Below, in pieces: positions 18,018-31,520 of a stretch of 64,000 nucleotides of DNA. The notes beneath the pieces were generated by a model. It saw nothing but the letters and a program-made list of their open reading frames with translations, was not told the DNA's origin and searched no databases. The first letter of the stretch is position 1. The number at the start of each line of letters is the position of its first letter. This DNA comes from Campylorhamphus procurvoides (lineage: Eukaryota > Chordata > Aves > Passeriformes > Dendrocolaptidae), in assembly GCA_013396655.1 (NCBI GenBank), contig WBMV01003161.1, positions 3,036,059-3,100,058 on the forward strand. The letters are read 5' to 3'. The translations under genes and the position numbers were made by a program.

Positions 18018-21000
18018 TAAATAATCACCTGAACTCCAAAGTGCCAAGTCTATGCCCCATCAGCCTTCTTCCCTATGGTCTAACTCGCTGGAAGACCATG
18101 CACACCATGGTCCTTTTCCATGGAACAGGAACAATTAAAGAGTCTCACACAAATGGATGGGGAATGAAGGTCAGGTTTATTTTAAGTGACTTTGGTCTGA
18201 GATTAATGAGGAGGCAGTCTGAAGCTATACCCAGCCTCTTGGTTGCTATTTCTGGCTCTTTCCTCCCTGTGCAGCTTCCTTTGATGGTGTCCTGCAACAG
18301 CATTGTGAGGGAAATGCCCTTACACATGCCAAGCCTCACCACCACGTGTGCATTTATCCCTGAAATGGGGAGTGCTGTGCATTAAAACACCACACTGGAA
18401 CAGCGTGTGCTGGGGCTGTCAGTATTAGGAAAGAGACTAGATGTGTGCCCTAGGGAGGAGCAGAAGATGGCCAGCAGCTCTCCTGCTCCTGGGCTTAAAG
18501 AGAGGTAAAAAACATGTAATGAAAAGATCGTTCCAAAAAAATCAGCTTTTCAGAGATCAAGGCAACACCTGCCTCAGACTAAGAGCTTGGAGTGTGTGCT
18601 GAACTCAGGAGCACAGCAGAGAGGTACACTTACCTAATTGCCTCTAAACTGTGTCATTTATTAAGTGCTTTGCATGGTGCCATGGCCTCTGGAGGAGACA
18701 GTCCTTGTCCTAAGACTCTCCCCCCACGCCACCCTGCCTGTCAGACTGGCTCCCAAGAGCCCAGGTGAGTCCCTGGGGGGACCACAATCCCCACACTGCC
18801 TGCCTTTCCTTCACCCTCTTCTCTGCTTCCAAACAGCCAAATACTTGCATTAGTTCTGGTTCACTGACTGCCTGAATTAATACATACATATATGTAGTAA
18901 TCAGAAGTGCTCTACAGATTTAAAATCCCTCTGTGATACAGGGTGGGCATGAGTGCTACGTTATTAACCACTGGAAAACAAACCTAAGAGCATTCATTAA
19001 GAAAGAGGGCAGTTGGGAAATAAACTATTTCTCCCCATAGTTTCTGAACTGCAGTTCACAAAACATGAAATTTCTAATTATAAGCCCAGGAAGTTTTAAT
19101 GTTAAAAAAAAAGTGACTTATAAGACAAAGTATAGGTTTTTCTGCTCATTAAAACATCCCCCTGAGTATAATTTCCTTGCCCTTAATCCTGAACCTTAAG
19201 GTTTTCACAGGTAAGTAGGTAATTAACAGAAATCTGGCTCAGTTACACAGCTCTTGCAGCATTGCAGGTCTGGCTGTAGTGGAGCTGGGTTCTGCTGGAT
19301 GCTGAGCTCCCCCAAACCCCTTTGGGTAGCACCAGCACAGGTCCAGGCATCTTGTGGTGTCTCTGGATCACAGGATGCAGCAAACTGGGAAACTGCATCC
19401 TTGCTCAGCTACATTCAGGGGAAAGGATTTCTGACCAAAACACATGGAAAATAGAGTGGCAAGTCTTTGAGGGGCATCACCTTCCCAGTGAGAAGCATCA
19501 GTGTTTACACTCCTGCAGATGTGCCCTAAACACATTCTTTTCTTCAAGCAGCCAAGCAATGCTGACTGTTCTGAGTCACCACAGACACCAGCACTGCGTG
19601 GTAAAAACCCTTCCTGGCAAAGGGGCTGATGGGGGCGATAAGATACACAGCTCTGGGTTGGCTCAAAGCAGTTCTCTGCTCCGTGGTGCGTGCCAGGGAT
19701 GGGTTTTGTGAAGTCAGCTCTGTGGTGAGGAGGAACTGAGTTTGTCAGGCAGGTTTGGATCCATGGGGAAAACAACTTCCATTGCTACCAGGCCCACCAA
19801 GTGAAGTGTCTTCACTTCTGCAATACAGGGGTCAGACTGGTCCCTCTCCAACGCTGGGAATCTCAGTCCTGGAAACAAGTCAGGCAGCCTTCAAGTAGCC
19901 TCAGAAGAGGAGACATAGTTCCCTTACATCAACATAAGTTCCACTTATAACATCTTGCACTCAGAGGTACAGCCCAAGGCATATGAGTATGTGAGTAAGG
20001 GCTTTCTGTGAGTTAATTTCAATGTAAAGGAGAAGGAATGAAGTTAGTTGCCCAGATTTATGCACCTCACCAAAGCCAAGCAAGACTTAACACCCTGATC
20101 ATCTGCCTCACCACCCTGCTTGGCTGACTGACAGCTGCCTTTCCCTTTGCATTTAAAATGTGAATACATTTGGGCCAGGATTTTCTGCATTTATCACAAT
20201 AATGCAGTGCCACCACAAGTAGCACAAGGCAGGCAAGGCTGGAAGCAGCTTTCCTTTTCATGTGGCAAGTGAATCTCCCACTAATGCCCTACAGCCTTCT
20301 GACCCTCCAGCCTAGAAACCAAGGTACCAGAAGCAAGCAGCACACTGGGTGGAGTTCTTCTCCAGCCCTAAGACTGAATCCAAAATCACAGCTTCAAAGG
20401 AGCTAAGTGTTTCCTCTAACACCCAAGGAAGAGACTAGTGCCATCTTGCAGAGCCAGAGTGCACCTCTTCCACCTGGTCCATGGCACAGCTTCAGCAGCA
20501 GAACCTTCTGTGCTGAGGGACCCTGGCTTACCTCTCCTGCTCCAAAGGCTTCCTGTTTGCAGGGTCCCCCTTGTCCCTCCCCTCCAGAGCTGGGCATTTT
20601 GTGATGTTTGTTCCACCCCATTCGAGCTGGGATAAGTGCCTGGTCCCCAAGGGCAGCTCCATCACACCAAGCTGTGTGCAAGCAGACACTGAGTACATAA
20701 CAGCAGCTTTCATACACACCACTGCCAGTAACTAACTCATTTCCCTCTGAAGTTGAGGATGAAAAATAAGATGTAAAGCCAAATTATACACTGTTTATGT
20801 ACATAATTCCCTGGGCATCTGGATAAGAGTGTGCCTGTGGCCTATTTTATGCTGTATCTGATTCTCATTAGGTGCTTGTGATTCTTTCTTGGTAGGGTTT
20901 TATTGCTCTCTTTGACACTCAGAACTATGGCTGGGCTCTTTATTCTCTGCAACTGTCCTGGTGTGGCCATGGACTGCACAGCCCACCACGACACACTCTC

Positions 21001-24000
21001 AGCAGATCCATAACATGGTTTCTGAAATGACAGCCCTGTTGCTCAATAGCTAGAAATAAAGTCAGAGTTCTCCAAAGTTAATTTTGTAAATTAGCTGCTG
21101 GGGCTTTACTTACAGTAACTGGGACCAGAGCAGGGGACAAACCCAAGGCAGAGCCCCAGGCAACAACAGCAGATCAACCCTCCTCTGGACCAGCCCAGGC
21201 TCTGGAGGGTTTCTTTAGAGGTTTGGCTTTGCATGACTCTGTGGGAAACATTTCAAGGTAAGATATTTTGCAAACATATTTTTCTTTCTGTGAATTATAC
21301 CATTCCCTGGTTTTCTGCACATTGTAGCCTTATCCACGTACCAAAGGCAGATTACAGTGCATTGCTGGGTGAGCAGGTAAGAGGCAAAAAGGGAATTTGT
21401 CTGATTGGGTGTTAAGCCTCATCTTAGAGCAATTGAGTATTTTGTTCTCCAGGATCTCGATTTGGCCAGAGAAATTAGTGTTCTGGGATATGCACAGAAG
21501 CAGGCCAATTTCTTTGCTATAATCATTGTCACCTTCAATTGAGGAGAACATTATCAGATACAGCCCTTGATGCATATCAGAAATATCTACCTGCATAGCA
21601 TTCCTGCTTGTAAAATGCAGATTTACCCGGCAGTAAAAATCCCTGCAGTAATCAGCAAAAGAAAGATTTAACATACTTAGAGTTTTCTTCCACTTACAAA
21701 GGAACAGGAGAGCTAAAGACTTACCCCAAATCTGAACATATTTATTACCTCTGCAGAAGAGTAACAGAGTTACTTTCATACAGAATCAACACTTTTAACT
21801 TCTTACTCATGTTACAGCACCCCCCAAAACCAACCAACCCAACAACACAGAGGAAATAAAAGCCTCACAAAACAACCAAACTCAACACTGTTTTAGTGCA
21901 CAACTGAGATATCTTGGCAGGCTTGATTATCTGACCTTTTCCAGGAAACAGCTCTTGAAAACAAAAGAGTAGACACACAAAAAAAGAAAAAAAGGTACTT
22001 CCTTACCACCTCTATGGCTTACAGGAGTGGAAATACAGCAATTTTGGGGAGCATCCCCTGGACCTCCAACACACTGCACAGGAGTCTAAAGCCTCACTTG
22101 CATGAGACCTCTTCCCTGCTCCTCCTCAGCTCTTTCCCTGCACCATGAGATGAGAGTGTGGGACTCTGGGCTGACTTTATACCCCTTATCCACAACCAGC
22201 CCAGCACCCAGTGGCCACTATTAACTCCATTAAATTTATAAAGCAATTAGAAGTGGGCGAGCAATGCCAAAAAAACCTCAGTGAAAGTCCTCTCAGCTTT
22301 TTAAACAAATTCATTCCAGCTAGGTTCATGTTCCTAGAGCATCAGCTTCCCACACGGATCCCAGCATGGGAGGTCACAGGCAAAAAGGGTTCTGGAAGGG
22401 TGACTGTTAAGTGAGAATTAGAAGCTGTATGCAAATCCTGAGCTTAAGTGAGGGCCTGTGCAAACAGGAAACACTCCCAGGCCACGTGAGTTAAATAGCT
22501 AATTAAATCAGCACAAACCCGGGGTCCAGGAATGAGCTATGGGTCAGGGATTGGGCAGAGAAAGGCATTCATGGAACTGATTAATTGAAGGGAGTTGTGA
22601 TCTGTCTGCAAATAATTCAACGGAGCAATTAGAGCTGGGCAAGGAAATGTTTTTACACGTGGAAGATTTTGAAATATTTCTCTGTTTTAGCTTAGGACAA
22701 AACAAATGAAAACTGAAAATGGAATGAAAATTCAGACAAGGTCCATCCTGAAGCTGCTTACTTTGAAATGTTTCTCATTTCCTCTCTGGTCTTATTCTAA
22801 TTCTGATTTAGAATTATTTCACCTCTGAATATCAAGAACATGGATCAGACTGCGTATCTGGAAAGCAATTTCAATTTAAACATTGAAAACATTTCAGTGT
22901 TTAAAAAGCTTTATCAAAATATCTCTTTTCGAGCTGAAAAAGACATTTTCAACAAGTCAGCATTATTTTGGGGGAGAAAAATCTCCCAGTTAAAAATCCA
23001 TGACATTCTCATTTCTTTATCCATTGCCTATTACTGGGCTCTAAAGGCAAGAGCCTTGAAAAAAGCAAGTTTTCTTAGTTTCCTTAAATGATACAACCCA
23101 TCAAACAGCATTTATTAATTGTCCAGCCATTGGGAACAACATGACCAAGTGAAGCAGGACAGGAGCATCACATTCCATTTCTCTCATCTCAGTCCACTGC
23201 TCTTCTTCTTTCAATTATCTTAGTTATATTAAATGAGGTAAACCCTCAGCATTTATCCAAAGGCAAGCCTGAGGAGATAAGGTTTCAGTTCACTCTCAAA
23301 ATGACAATGGGGTGGCTCAGTTTCCTGTCACAAAAGGCTGTAACACAAGCAGGGCACAAAGGCAATGAGGCTCCCTGCTCTCCAGGACTAAAAGTGAACT
23401 AATGTGCAGTTGGCCCTGGAGGAAACACTGTGTAAGGACCTGGTCTGACCCCAAACACCCTTTAAAGTCCCCCAAGGGTCACTTTTATGTGTAAGTATAA
23501 AGTAGGCATTGATTAAGGTTTATTAAGACTGAAGATGACTTTGGCATACAGAGGCAAGGAGAGTGAAGTGGTCAATTTTCATAATTTTGAAAGTTCCTCT
23601 GCCACATCTGAATGACATTTAATCAAATCTTCTACGGGAAATATTTGATTTGGTTGATTGAGTCTGAAGAAATGAAGTTATCAACTTTAAGTGACTGACA
23701 GTGGTGTGCAGCTCACAGCGACTCCCTGTTCAAAGTGGCTGGCACAGGAATGGGATATGAGACACCCTGTCAAATACCACCTGTCAGTTTTCTGGGTGTT
23801 GGGGTTAAAAATTACCACAGGAAGAGGGACACGAGGGTTGCAGTCTGGGTCTCACACATCTCCTCACTCCAGCAGTTTTCTTCTTTGTGAGCAAATATTA
23901 TTTGCTTCCTGTCTGTGTACCTGATTGCCACATATTCCACCCTGATATGGGTACCTCCATCAAGGTGATTAGCAATTTTTTATTATTTCTTTGACTAAGG

Positions 24001-25811
24001 TGAATGAGAAAAAGCTTCAATCAATATCCCCAAAGCCTGAGAAAGGATTACTCATCCTTTACTTCTGGATGCTAACATTAGTCTTACACAAAAGCATTGG
24101 AGCAAAAAATCCCAACTTTTTGATACACGATTGCTCTTAAAAGACCTTCCACCCCAGGATCTCAAATCAGTTTAATTAGAAACTGTAAACTTAATTAGAC
24201 CTCAGAGCAACCCTGACACTGAGGCAAATCTCTAATTGATGGAAAAGTGTCTATCAGGGGCCAAATTCAGTCCTGGCCAGAATGGCAAAGGCATCAGAAA
24301 CACAAAACAAACATCTGAAAAAAGGCTGAAGCAGAAACTGTCCTGATAAAACACTGGATAGGCACAACTGCACCACAGACCAAAGGGCTTTGGAAAGCAT
24401 TCCTTGCAGGAAGAAGCCCAGAATGTCACCCTGGCCAGCCTGTGCTGCTACCAGGTGTCCTGGGGGCTTGTGGCAGGACGAGGGGCAGCCTGAGGTGTTC
24501 CAGGGTCCAGGAGGAGAGGAACAAGCAAACCAAGGTGTCCTCAAGCCCAAGGGCTTCTTCAGCTCCCCTGCAGAGAGGAGGTGATTTTTAGAGCAGCGTC
24601 ACGTGCAGGCTGCACAGCTCAGCCCTGAGGTCTGGTCCCAGGAACTCGGGGACAGATCACCTGGGCAAAGCAAACAACACTGCAGATAACACTGAAATAG
24701 CAACATGTCTCACCAGTTGGCAAACTGTTGGAAAGGTGACTTTATTTTGCTCTCTGCCCAGGGACAAAGGACGGGCAATTTGATGACAGGGAACTGTTTG
24801 ATTCCTGACTGGCAATGGAGAAACTGGCAGAAACACCACCTGGCTTTGTGCAGCAAAGAAACAAGGTCAAGGACTCAGCTCATCCCATCTGTGGTATTTT
24901 TGCAGTGCAATTTATATTACATTGAGAAGAAGGGGCCTTGTCAGAAATCAGGACCCCCATGGTCCAGAGGAAACCCCAGAGGAGAGGCAGTGTGTGCCTC
25001 AAAGCCATGTCCTCTTCTGGGAGGGACACTCGGTGGGATGTTGGGGAGCAGTGAACCTCAGGTGGACCTGGGGCTGCAGCCACATGCAAAGACCTTCTGG
25101 CTCTGCCAAGGAAATGCTGGCATGGCTGGAGCTCACCAGACAAGGGCTGAAGGAAAAGGGGATGCAGATGCAATGAGGGTCCAGCCCACAGGGTAAGAAA
25201 CAAGACACAGCCCTGTCATGGCTCCCTGTGCTGATGTTTTACAGGAATGTACTCCCTTTTCCCTTGACACCTCTGTACTTCTCTGACAGTATCGTAACAC
25301 CAGCTCAAAGCCTTTGGGATGCTCTAAGCATCCTCCTGCATGAATTATGCCCTCAGTAGAAAAACAATTTCCACTCCCAGTTACATCAATTTAAGACTTC
25401 AAACGATGATTTTGGCTTTGTATCAGTGCTTTTGACAGACATGGGCCCCCTGGGTCCAGTCTGGCTGCACTTACACATTTTCAGTGGAGCTGCACTGGGA
25501 ACATGGATTTCCTCCCATCCTTCAGGCTCCTAAAACCTCAGGGGGGTTGGGGAAAGTTGGTGCTGAAGATTCAAAGAGTGAGATTTTCAGCAAAAGTGAG
25601 GAGCAATTCCTAAAAGCATCCCTGCCCTGGCTGTCCTTGGGGAGGAGAGCTGGGAGGGGAGGAGTGGAGCCAGGATCTCCTCCAGGAAGGGACAGGCTCC
25701 AAGAGGGAACAGAGAGCATTTTCTGCCGAAGCCTCACCCCACTTCTCCATAACTCTGTCAGTTCCTTCACTTCCCTCACTCTCCTGCTTAGGCCACTGTC
25801 CTCTCCTGCTT

Positions 25812-25863
25812 AGAACTTGATGATCAAGTCCCTTCCAACCCAAAACATCCTATGATTCTAAGG
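25812..25863 (+). mobile_element. CR1 LINE 3'-terminal fragment
   Basis: The segment reads GAACTTGATGATCAAGTCCC and then TTCCAACCCAAAACATCCTA, ending in the ATGATTCTA tail typical of avian CR1 3' ends. Only the terminal part is recognisable. CR1 copies are usually 5'-truncated, which fits. There is no coding content. Confidence 0.85.
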
Positions 25864-26164
25864 AGGCTTTTTCCCAGGTATTTTCCCTGGGCATAGAATT
25901 CAGGCTCCTTAATGGAAATTCACTTGCACCCTGAATAGAAAAAAAAAATCAAGTTAGATAGGTTTAAAGACAAAGATGTAAACTACAAGGAGAATGAAGG
26001 AAGATTTTGCCTTATGGTTTTATGAGGCTGCTTGATGAGATTGATGTGTGTTACTAATGAGATATGTGAAGCAGGCAGCTTACTAATGCCAGAATTCCTC
26101 AGAAATGAAAAGGAGTTCAGCTGGCCTCAGAAACTCAGAATATTTGGGGTGGATAGTTAAAAAT

Positions 26165-26199
26165 AAAAAAGGAAAAAGGGAAAAAAAGAAAAAGGAAAA
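26165..26199 (+). repeat. Polypurine (A/G) tract
   Basis: Thirty-five consecutive A or G residues followed directly by a short C run. It is simple sequence. Confidence 0.8.
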
Positions 26200-27289
26200 C
26201 CCCCTCTGGATTTAGTGTATAGTCGTTAACAAGGTATCCCACAGGTAGAACATGATTTATTGAAAACTAAAGAAACTGTCCTGGTTTTGCTAGAATGGAG
26301 GTTTTTGTTCTGCTCAGGGCACTTTATATGAAACAGATGCACAGTCGATAAATCAGGCTGTCCAGCAGGAAGCACAGCCTGCATTTGCTGTATAAATTAT
26401 CATGTTCTTTGTAGGTAAATGCTATGGATGAAAACAGGGGTATTCTTGCTTCTTAAAAAAACATTGATTATTATCACTGAAGAAAAGAAATCCTTTGGCC
26501 TGTAGGATGTAGCAGTGGAGAGAACAGTGGAGGCAAAACTCCCTGCAGAAATCACTTCCCCAGTAAGAATTTGATTAAAAGATGAGACAATAGGAATGTT
26601 TGATATTTATGACCAGCAGGACGTTTTACTTTCTCAAGTTGCCCTTGGATTTTTTCAAATGGTTGCCCCAAAAAAGCAAACACATTCTAGTGCTTCTTTG
26701 AGCTGATAGGAGCAGCAAATCCATTTGCAAACCCCTTCTTTTCTTTCTTGGCAAGGACACTAATCAGTGCTCGGGCAGTTTGCAGCACGCCATGAGATTT
26801 CCAGCGATGCTGTGAGGAGCCACAGCAGGGAAAGCAGCAGGACTCGGCAGTCGAGGGAGGAATTGTCTTTGTTTGAGAACTGCTAAAATATGTATACAAA
26901 AAGCTGTAACGTGGGTGGCTTTTAGTTAGAATTTAGAATGCAAAAGGATATTATGGTTTTTCAATAAAACTGGTGAGGAGTGATGCCATGGGAGAGGATT
27001 TCCTTGAGTTTGGTGCCTATGAATGACAGATACGTAAGACACAAAGCAGAAGTTCCCCAACTGCCATTTCAACGTGGCTGTACTTTTATATGCAACGTTT
27101 CCATGCTTCACTCTCCAAAACATTAAATGTCTGCTGAAAATGGGTGTTGTTTTACTGAAAATGTCAAGTACCTAAGCTGAGGCTTAGGCAAAAGCAGCAT
27201 TTTCCTGCACAGAGGCACGAGGAATTCTCTGAACGGAGCAGAGCCAAGGGCGCATCCCCCCTTGCTCCATCCTGGCTCTTTCCTTACTC

Positions 27290-27302
27290 TTTTTTTTTTT
27301 TT
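27290..27302 (+). repeat. T homopolymer (13 bases)
   Basis: An uninterrupted T run at the left border of the AT-rich candidate regulatory block described in the findings. It is not clearly the poly(A) tail of a retrocopy, because no retrocopy body is recognised beside it. Confidence 0.8.
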
Positions 27303-30300
27303 AATTTAAACTGCATAAGCTGCAGATGAAAAAATATATAAATAGTAATTCTATATATAGTCCCGGGATAAAACTGCAGTTCATTTATGACAGCTGACAA
27401 ATCTAAAACGGGCAATGTAAGTGCATTACAAAATGATTAAACCTTAAGTTCTCTCGCCCCCAGCTACAGGGCTGCATTAACATTACATTACCCACTGAAT
27501 AATGCAATCTGCTGCAGTTTTATGCCAATACAAAAATACAGCCAAAATAGCCCCTTCCCTTCTATTTACAGCTCGTGTCTCAAAAGCCATCTTCCTTGTG
27601 GCAGACGCAGCTTCCGCTCACTTGCCTTTGCTCTGAGCCAATAAAACATGAATCCTATGGAGCAGAAGTTGGTTGGAAGCATATTCTTGGGCTTCAGCCA
27701 TACAAACAGCATCTGCAACGGGCTTAGGCCCCCACTCGCAGGATTACAGAGCTATCAGACTACATATCCCTGGGGTTGAGGCTGAAATCAATACTGGGGA
27801 CTTGTGAGGGATGTAATGGATTCAATCTGACCAAAACTTTAATTACAGTTTTCATTGTGATACTGACTTTTGGATCTCTGGAGCTCCATGAGTTTAGAAA
27901 AGAGCATTACATAAGGGGGTGTCGAATATTCCCATCGGTTCATCCCTCACTAGGGAATCACTTCCCTGCAGCAGGCAGGTCACAGGAGGGTCCACTCACA
28001 CAGCCACCTTTTCCAAGCTGGAGGTTCCAGTGGTGACATAGCCACTCTGCCTTTGTGATTTCCCAACATTCTGTGATTTCAGGACTCATTGACAGCAGCT
28101 CATTTCTTGCTGCTTTCTCGTCGTGGCATGACACAAATGGCAAGGTGTGCAAAAAATAAATATGATGAAGAAAAAGGAGGATGGCAGAGAAATTTAGAGT
28201 TGTCAGTTTGTTTTCTCCCAGCATAAACAATTTTTCTGTGTCTGGGGGACAGCAAACTGGTATTTAGGATGCAGGTTTTGAGAGCCCAGGAAGGAGGAAT
28301 GGTCCCTTTGGTCCTGCCATTGCACATGTGAAGGGCTGCTTTGTCCCCTTGCAGGTCACTTTCTGCTTTATGGCACTGACACCATTTAATTCACCATGGT
28401 CCCCTTCAGTTCAAGAGGCTGGTTAACAAGAGCCACATTCCAGTGCAAGGACTTTTATCCCTCTTGGTCTGGGACCCTCAGGATTTATCCAGGACATGCC
28501 CAGGGCACGTGTTCCATCCAGTCTCCTGGAAAAAGCACCTGAACAGTAACTCCAAGGGGAACCCCCCTAAAATAGCATCAGCTCAAATCCTATAACTAAT
28601 ACCTATTTTCCCAGAAAACTCAAAGCCATCACTGTAATGAAAGCCAGCTACCAGGCTTTCTTTTTAAGCAGCCTTAGTTCAGAAAGAAAAGAAGCAGCAT
28701 CATCCCATTACACATGGAGTGTATTTTCACTAGGGAAAAAAAGAAACCACTCGTCTTTCAAAAAGTACCATTCTGTCAATATTGCTCCTGTTCACAAAGA
28801 GGAGCTGTCAGACAATTCAAGCTAAAATTGGCATCGTGCTAAAACCTCAGTATCAGGACTTGAATGAAACCAAGCTGGAAGAACTCACAGTATTACACTG
28901 TCACCCAAAGTTTTCCAGCTGCAGCTCTGATCCGTGTGTCATCGATCCCTGCTCCCTTGGAGAGGTTTGATAGCTTTTTCCGCTGGAGCATCACGCATAG
29001 AAATGAAGAGCAAATGAAGAGCAGGGAGGTTTTTGGGCACCCCGAGTCTCCCTCCCCAGGCAGTCGGTGCCTGCAGGGGAGCCGGCACAGGTCTCAGCCC
29101 TGTGCAAAGCATCTCCATCCATTAGCACCCTGCGGAGAGGGAAAGAGGGAACAGAGGTGTTCAAATTACCTAAATGAAGCAGGTGGTCTGGGAGAGAGGG
29201 AGAGGAATTTCCTTGTTTGGAGTTACATGACTTCAAGGAGAAATTAAGGAGTTCTTTTCTGTATTGAGCCTTAGTTATGAAGCTCCATTGAAAACAGAGT
29301 ATTTGTGCTGCCTTTGTGGGGTGCTGCAAACTACAGTCAGGGGACAGTGTGTATCCCAAACTCCTGCCAAGCCCCTGTCTCCTCGTTTGCTCCTGGCTGC
29401 CCCTGGCCAGGGGTTGGTACCTTGGGAGCTGCACACACCATACAGCATTTGCCCATATGGATGATGATTCCAATGTAATCCTTCCTGTGTGATCAAACCA
29501 GGAGTGAAATGCCACCTGCCTGTACTCCTGCCACAGTCAGACTTCTCCAGGATGCTCCTCTTCCCTCTGCTGTCTCCAGGAGCTCCCTGAGGATCACAGC
29601 TCTTCTTCCACAGTGCTGCTGCCTCTGTGGGTCCCCTCTCTCCCCTCCATCTCACTGTGTTCCCTCGTGGGTGATGGTGCCCGGGGATGTGCAGCCACAC
29701 GAAATGTACCATCCCCATCAGCATCCTGCAGTCCCCTCGGGATCGTGCATTTCTTTCTGTCTTGGGCTGACGAAGCTCAGCTGCCGCATAGTGGCAGAGT
29801 TAATTAAGCTGTGATCCCCCTCCCCAAATCCCTCATTACCCACCGTTTGCAACATGCAATTTTTTTTGCCAGCACCTTGGGGTGTTATTGCTATAATGGA
29901 CACCGTTCGCTGGTATATAAAAGCTACTGTTTATTTATCGAATACAAGTAACAGCTTTTAGGATTAAAACAAACAAACAAAAAATAAAAAACAAAACAAT
30001 ACCAGGGTTTTCGCTAGTCCTGGCCGAGCTGTGTTCTGAGGGAGAACACTTTGATTTGCATGGGTGGGGCTGAGCTGTTAAATGCATTGTTACACGTTGA
30101 TGCTATTCCTTTTCCATGTGGTTTGCTGGTTTCTTGTTGCTGCTTTTTCGTACTCCCAAATGGGAAGAAAGTAATACAGCCACTGAGAGAGCTTTTAAAG
30201 ACAGGGAGCAGAATCTGATAGCCCCATTCAAATAATTACCCCATCAAGATCCTGTTTTGTCCCTCAGAGACAGTCAATGTTTAGTCCCTCAGATGCAGGT

Positions 30301-31480
30301 GAATATCCCATGGGATCGAGGATGGTTGTGTTGGAAAGGGGAGAAAATTTCTCCCAGAACGGTGCCAACACTGATTATACCCAGAGCACCACTTTTGAGC
30401 ACCATGTGTTTCTGTACTGGCTGCAGTTCTAGGCATGTGCAAAAACACCCCACCAGGCTCCTTCTAAATATGACTTTTAGAAAAGGATTCACAGGAAAGC
30501 TATCAGGGCAAAATAAGCAGTGATAGTTATGTCAGTTCTTTAATCCAGCTACAGTAAGTGACTCAAGAAAAACCTCCTCTAAATCTGACTGCCTCACTGC
30601 AGGCAGCCAGAGGGGTGCACAGCTCTGGGTAGAGAGTGGGACAGACAGACAGATGGACACAGCCAGGCCAGGAGATGCAAACTGGTGTGGTGTTTGTGTT
30701 AATACAGTTTAAAGTGGATAAAAATAAGAAAAGAGATGCATGGATGGGTGAGAAAGACTAAATCACCAAGATCCAAAGAATGGTTAAAGAAGGATTGGTA
30801 GACATCTCCTGTCTGAAGGATTGCATTTAAGTGTGTAATAAGCCATCCAATAAAGCTCACTGTAGCACAGAGCATTTACTTCAGCATCGCAGGAAAGGAG
30901 ACTGGGCAAAATGACTCAAGTCTAAATTCCTCTTTACCTTCCCTCAAAGAATAAAACTTTTAAAAAGCCAGTTTGCTCAATTATTACCAATAACGCAGTG
31001 CTGTGTCCCTTCCACATGCAATGACTGTTCTCTCCAGGTGGGCACCTGATACTGGTTCAGCCCCCAGCCTGCTGGTCTAATTACCCAGCCCGGTTCTGCA
31101 CTCTGAGCCTTGGCCCCCACAGGGTCTGCACCACACAGGCTGGAAGCACTTGGGAGTGTCTTCTGGCTTGTGGAGGACCTTGTATATTTGAGTCTGTTCT
31201 GTGGCCTAATACAGTGGTACTGTACTGTCTGGAAAATTAATATGCCAGCATGTGTGCCCAGCTAGGAGTCCCTTAATGGAGATTTCTAGCCTTTAGCATG
31301 ATAATGGTGTTAAGTATAATCTGACATACAGCTGCAGGAAAGGTCTCTGAGGAAGCTCAGATGCACAAGTGCTGAGGAAAAAAAATAAATAAAATACCTT
31401 TGGTATGGTACTGACTGCCTGGTGATTTTTATATGTGAGGGTGTACTTGCTGCTTGCTCTAAGAAATCACATCTCTCCTG

Positions 31481-31520
31481 AGCTCTTGTTCAACGTAAAG
31501 AGCTCTCATTCAGTGTAAGG
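31481..31520 (+). repeat. Imperfect 20-bp tandem duplication
   Basis: AGCTCTTGTTCAACGTAAAG at 31481-31500 is followed directly by AGCTCTCATTCAGTGTAAGG at 31501-31520. The copies agree at 15 of 20 positions. It is a small local duplication with no evident function. Confidence 0.6.

Larger units (their letters stand above)
9460..25810. other. Non-coding interval upstream of MAGI1 with no recognised gene or CR1
   Basis: I find no convincing exon, RNA gene or CR1 fragment here. The longest ATG ORF is 174 codons (16172-16696, plus) and is low-complexity and unrecognised. Local structure includes polypurine tracts at 11595-11627 and 15641-15660, a nested inverted repeat at 10968-11021, and a candidate regulatory block at about 13440-13640. 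Most of the rest is unremarkable AT-leaning sequence. It is probably intergenic, though unannotated 5' exons of MAGI1 or a lncRNA cannot be excluded. Confidence 0.6.

Noticed and set aside
26278..26340. TGTCCTGGTTTTGCTAGAAT, resembling the start of a common songbird ERVL-type LTR
   Set aside because: Resemblance stops after about 15 bases, and no LTR body, partner end or target duplication could be found.
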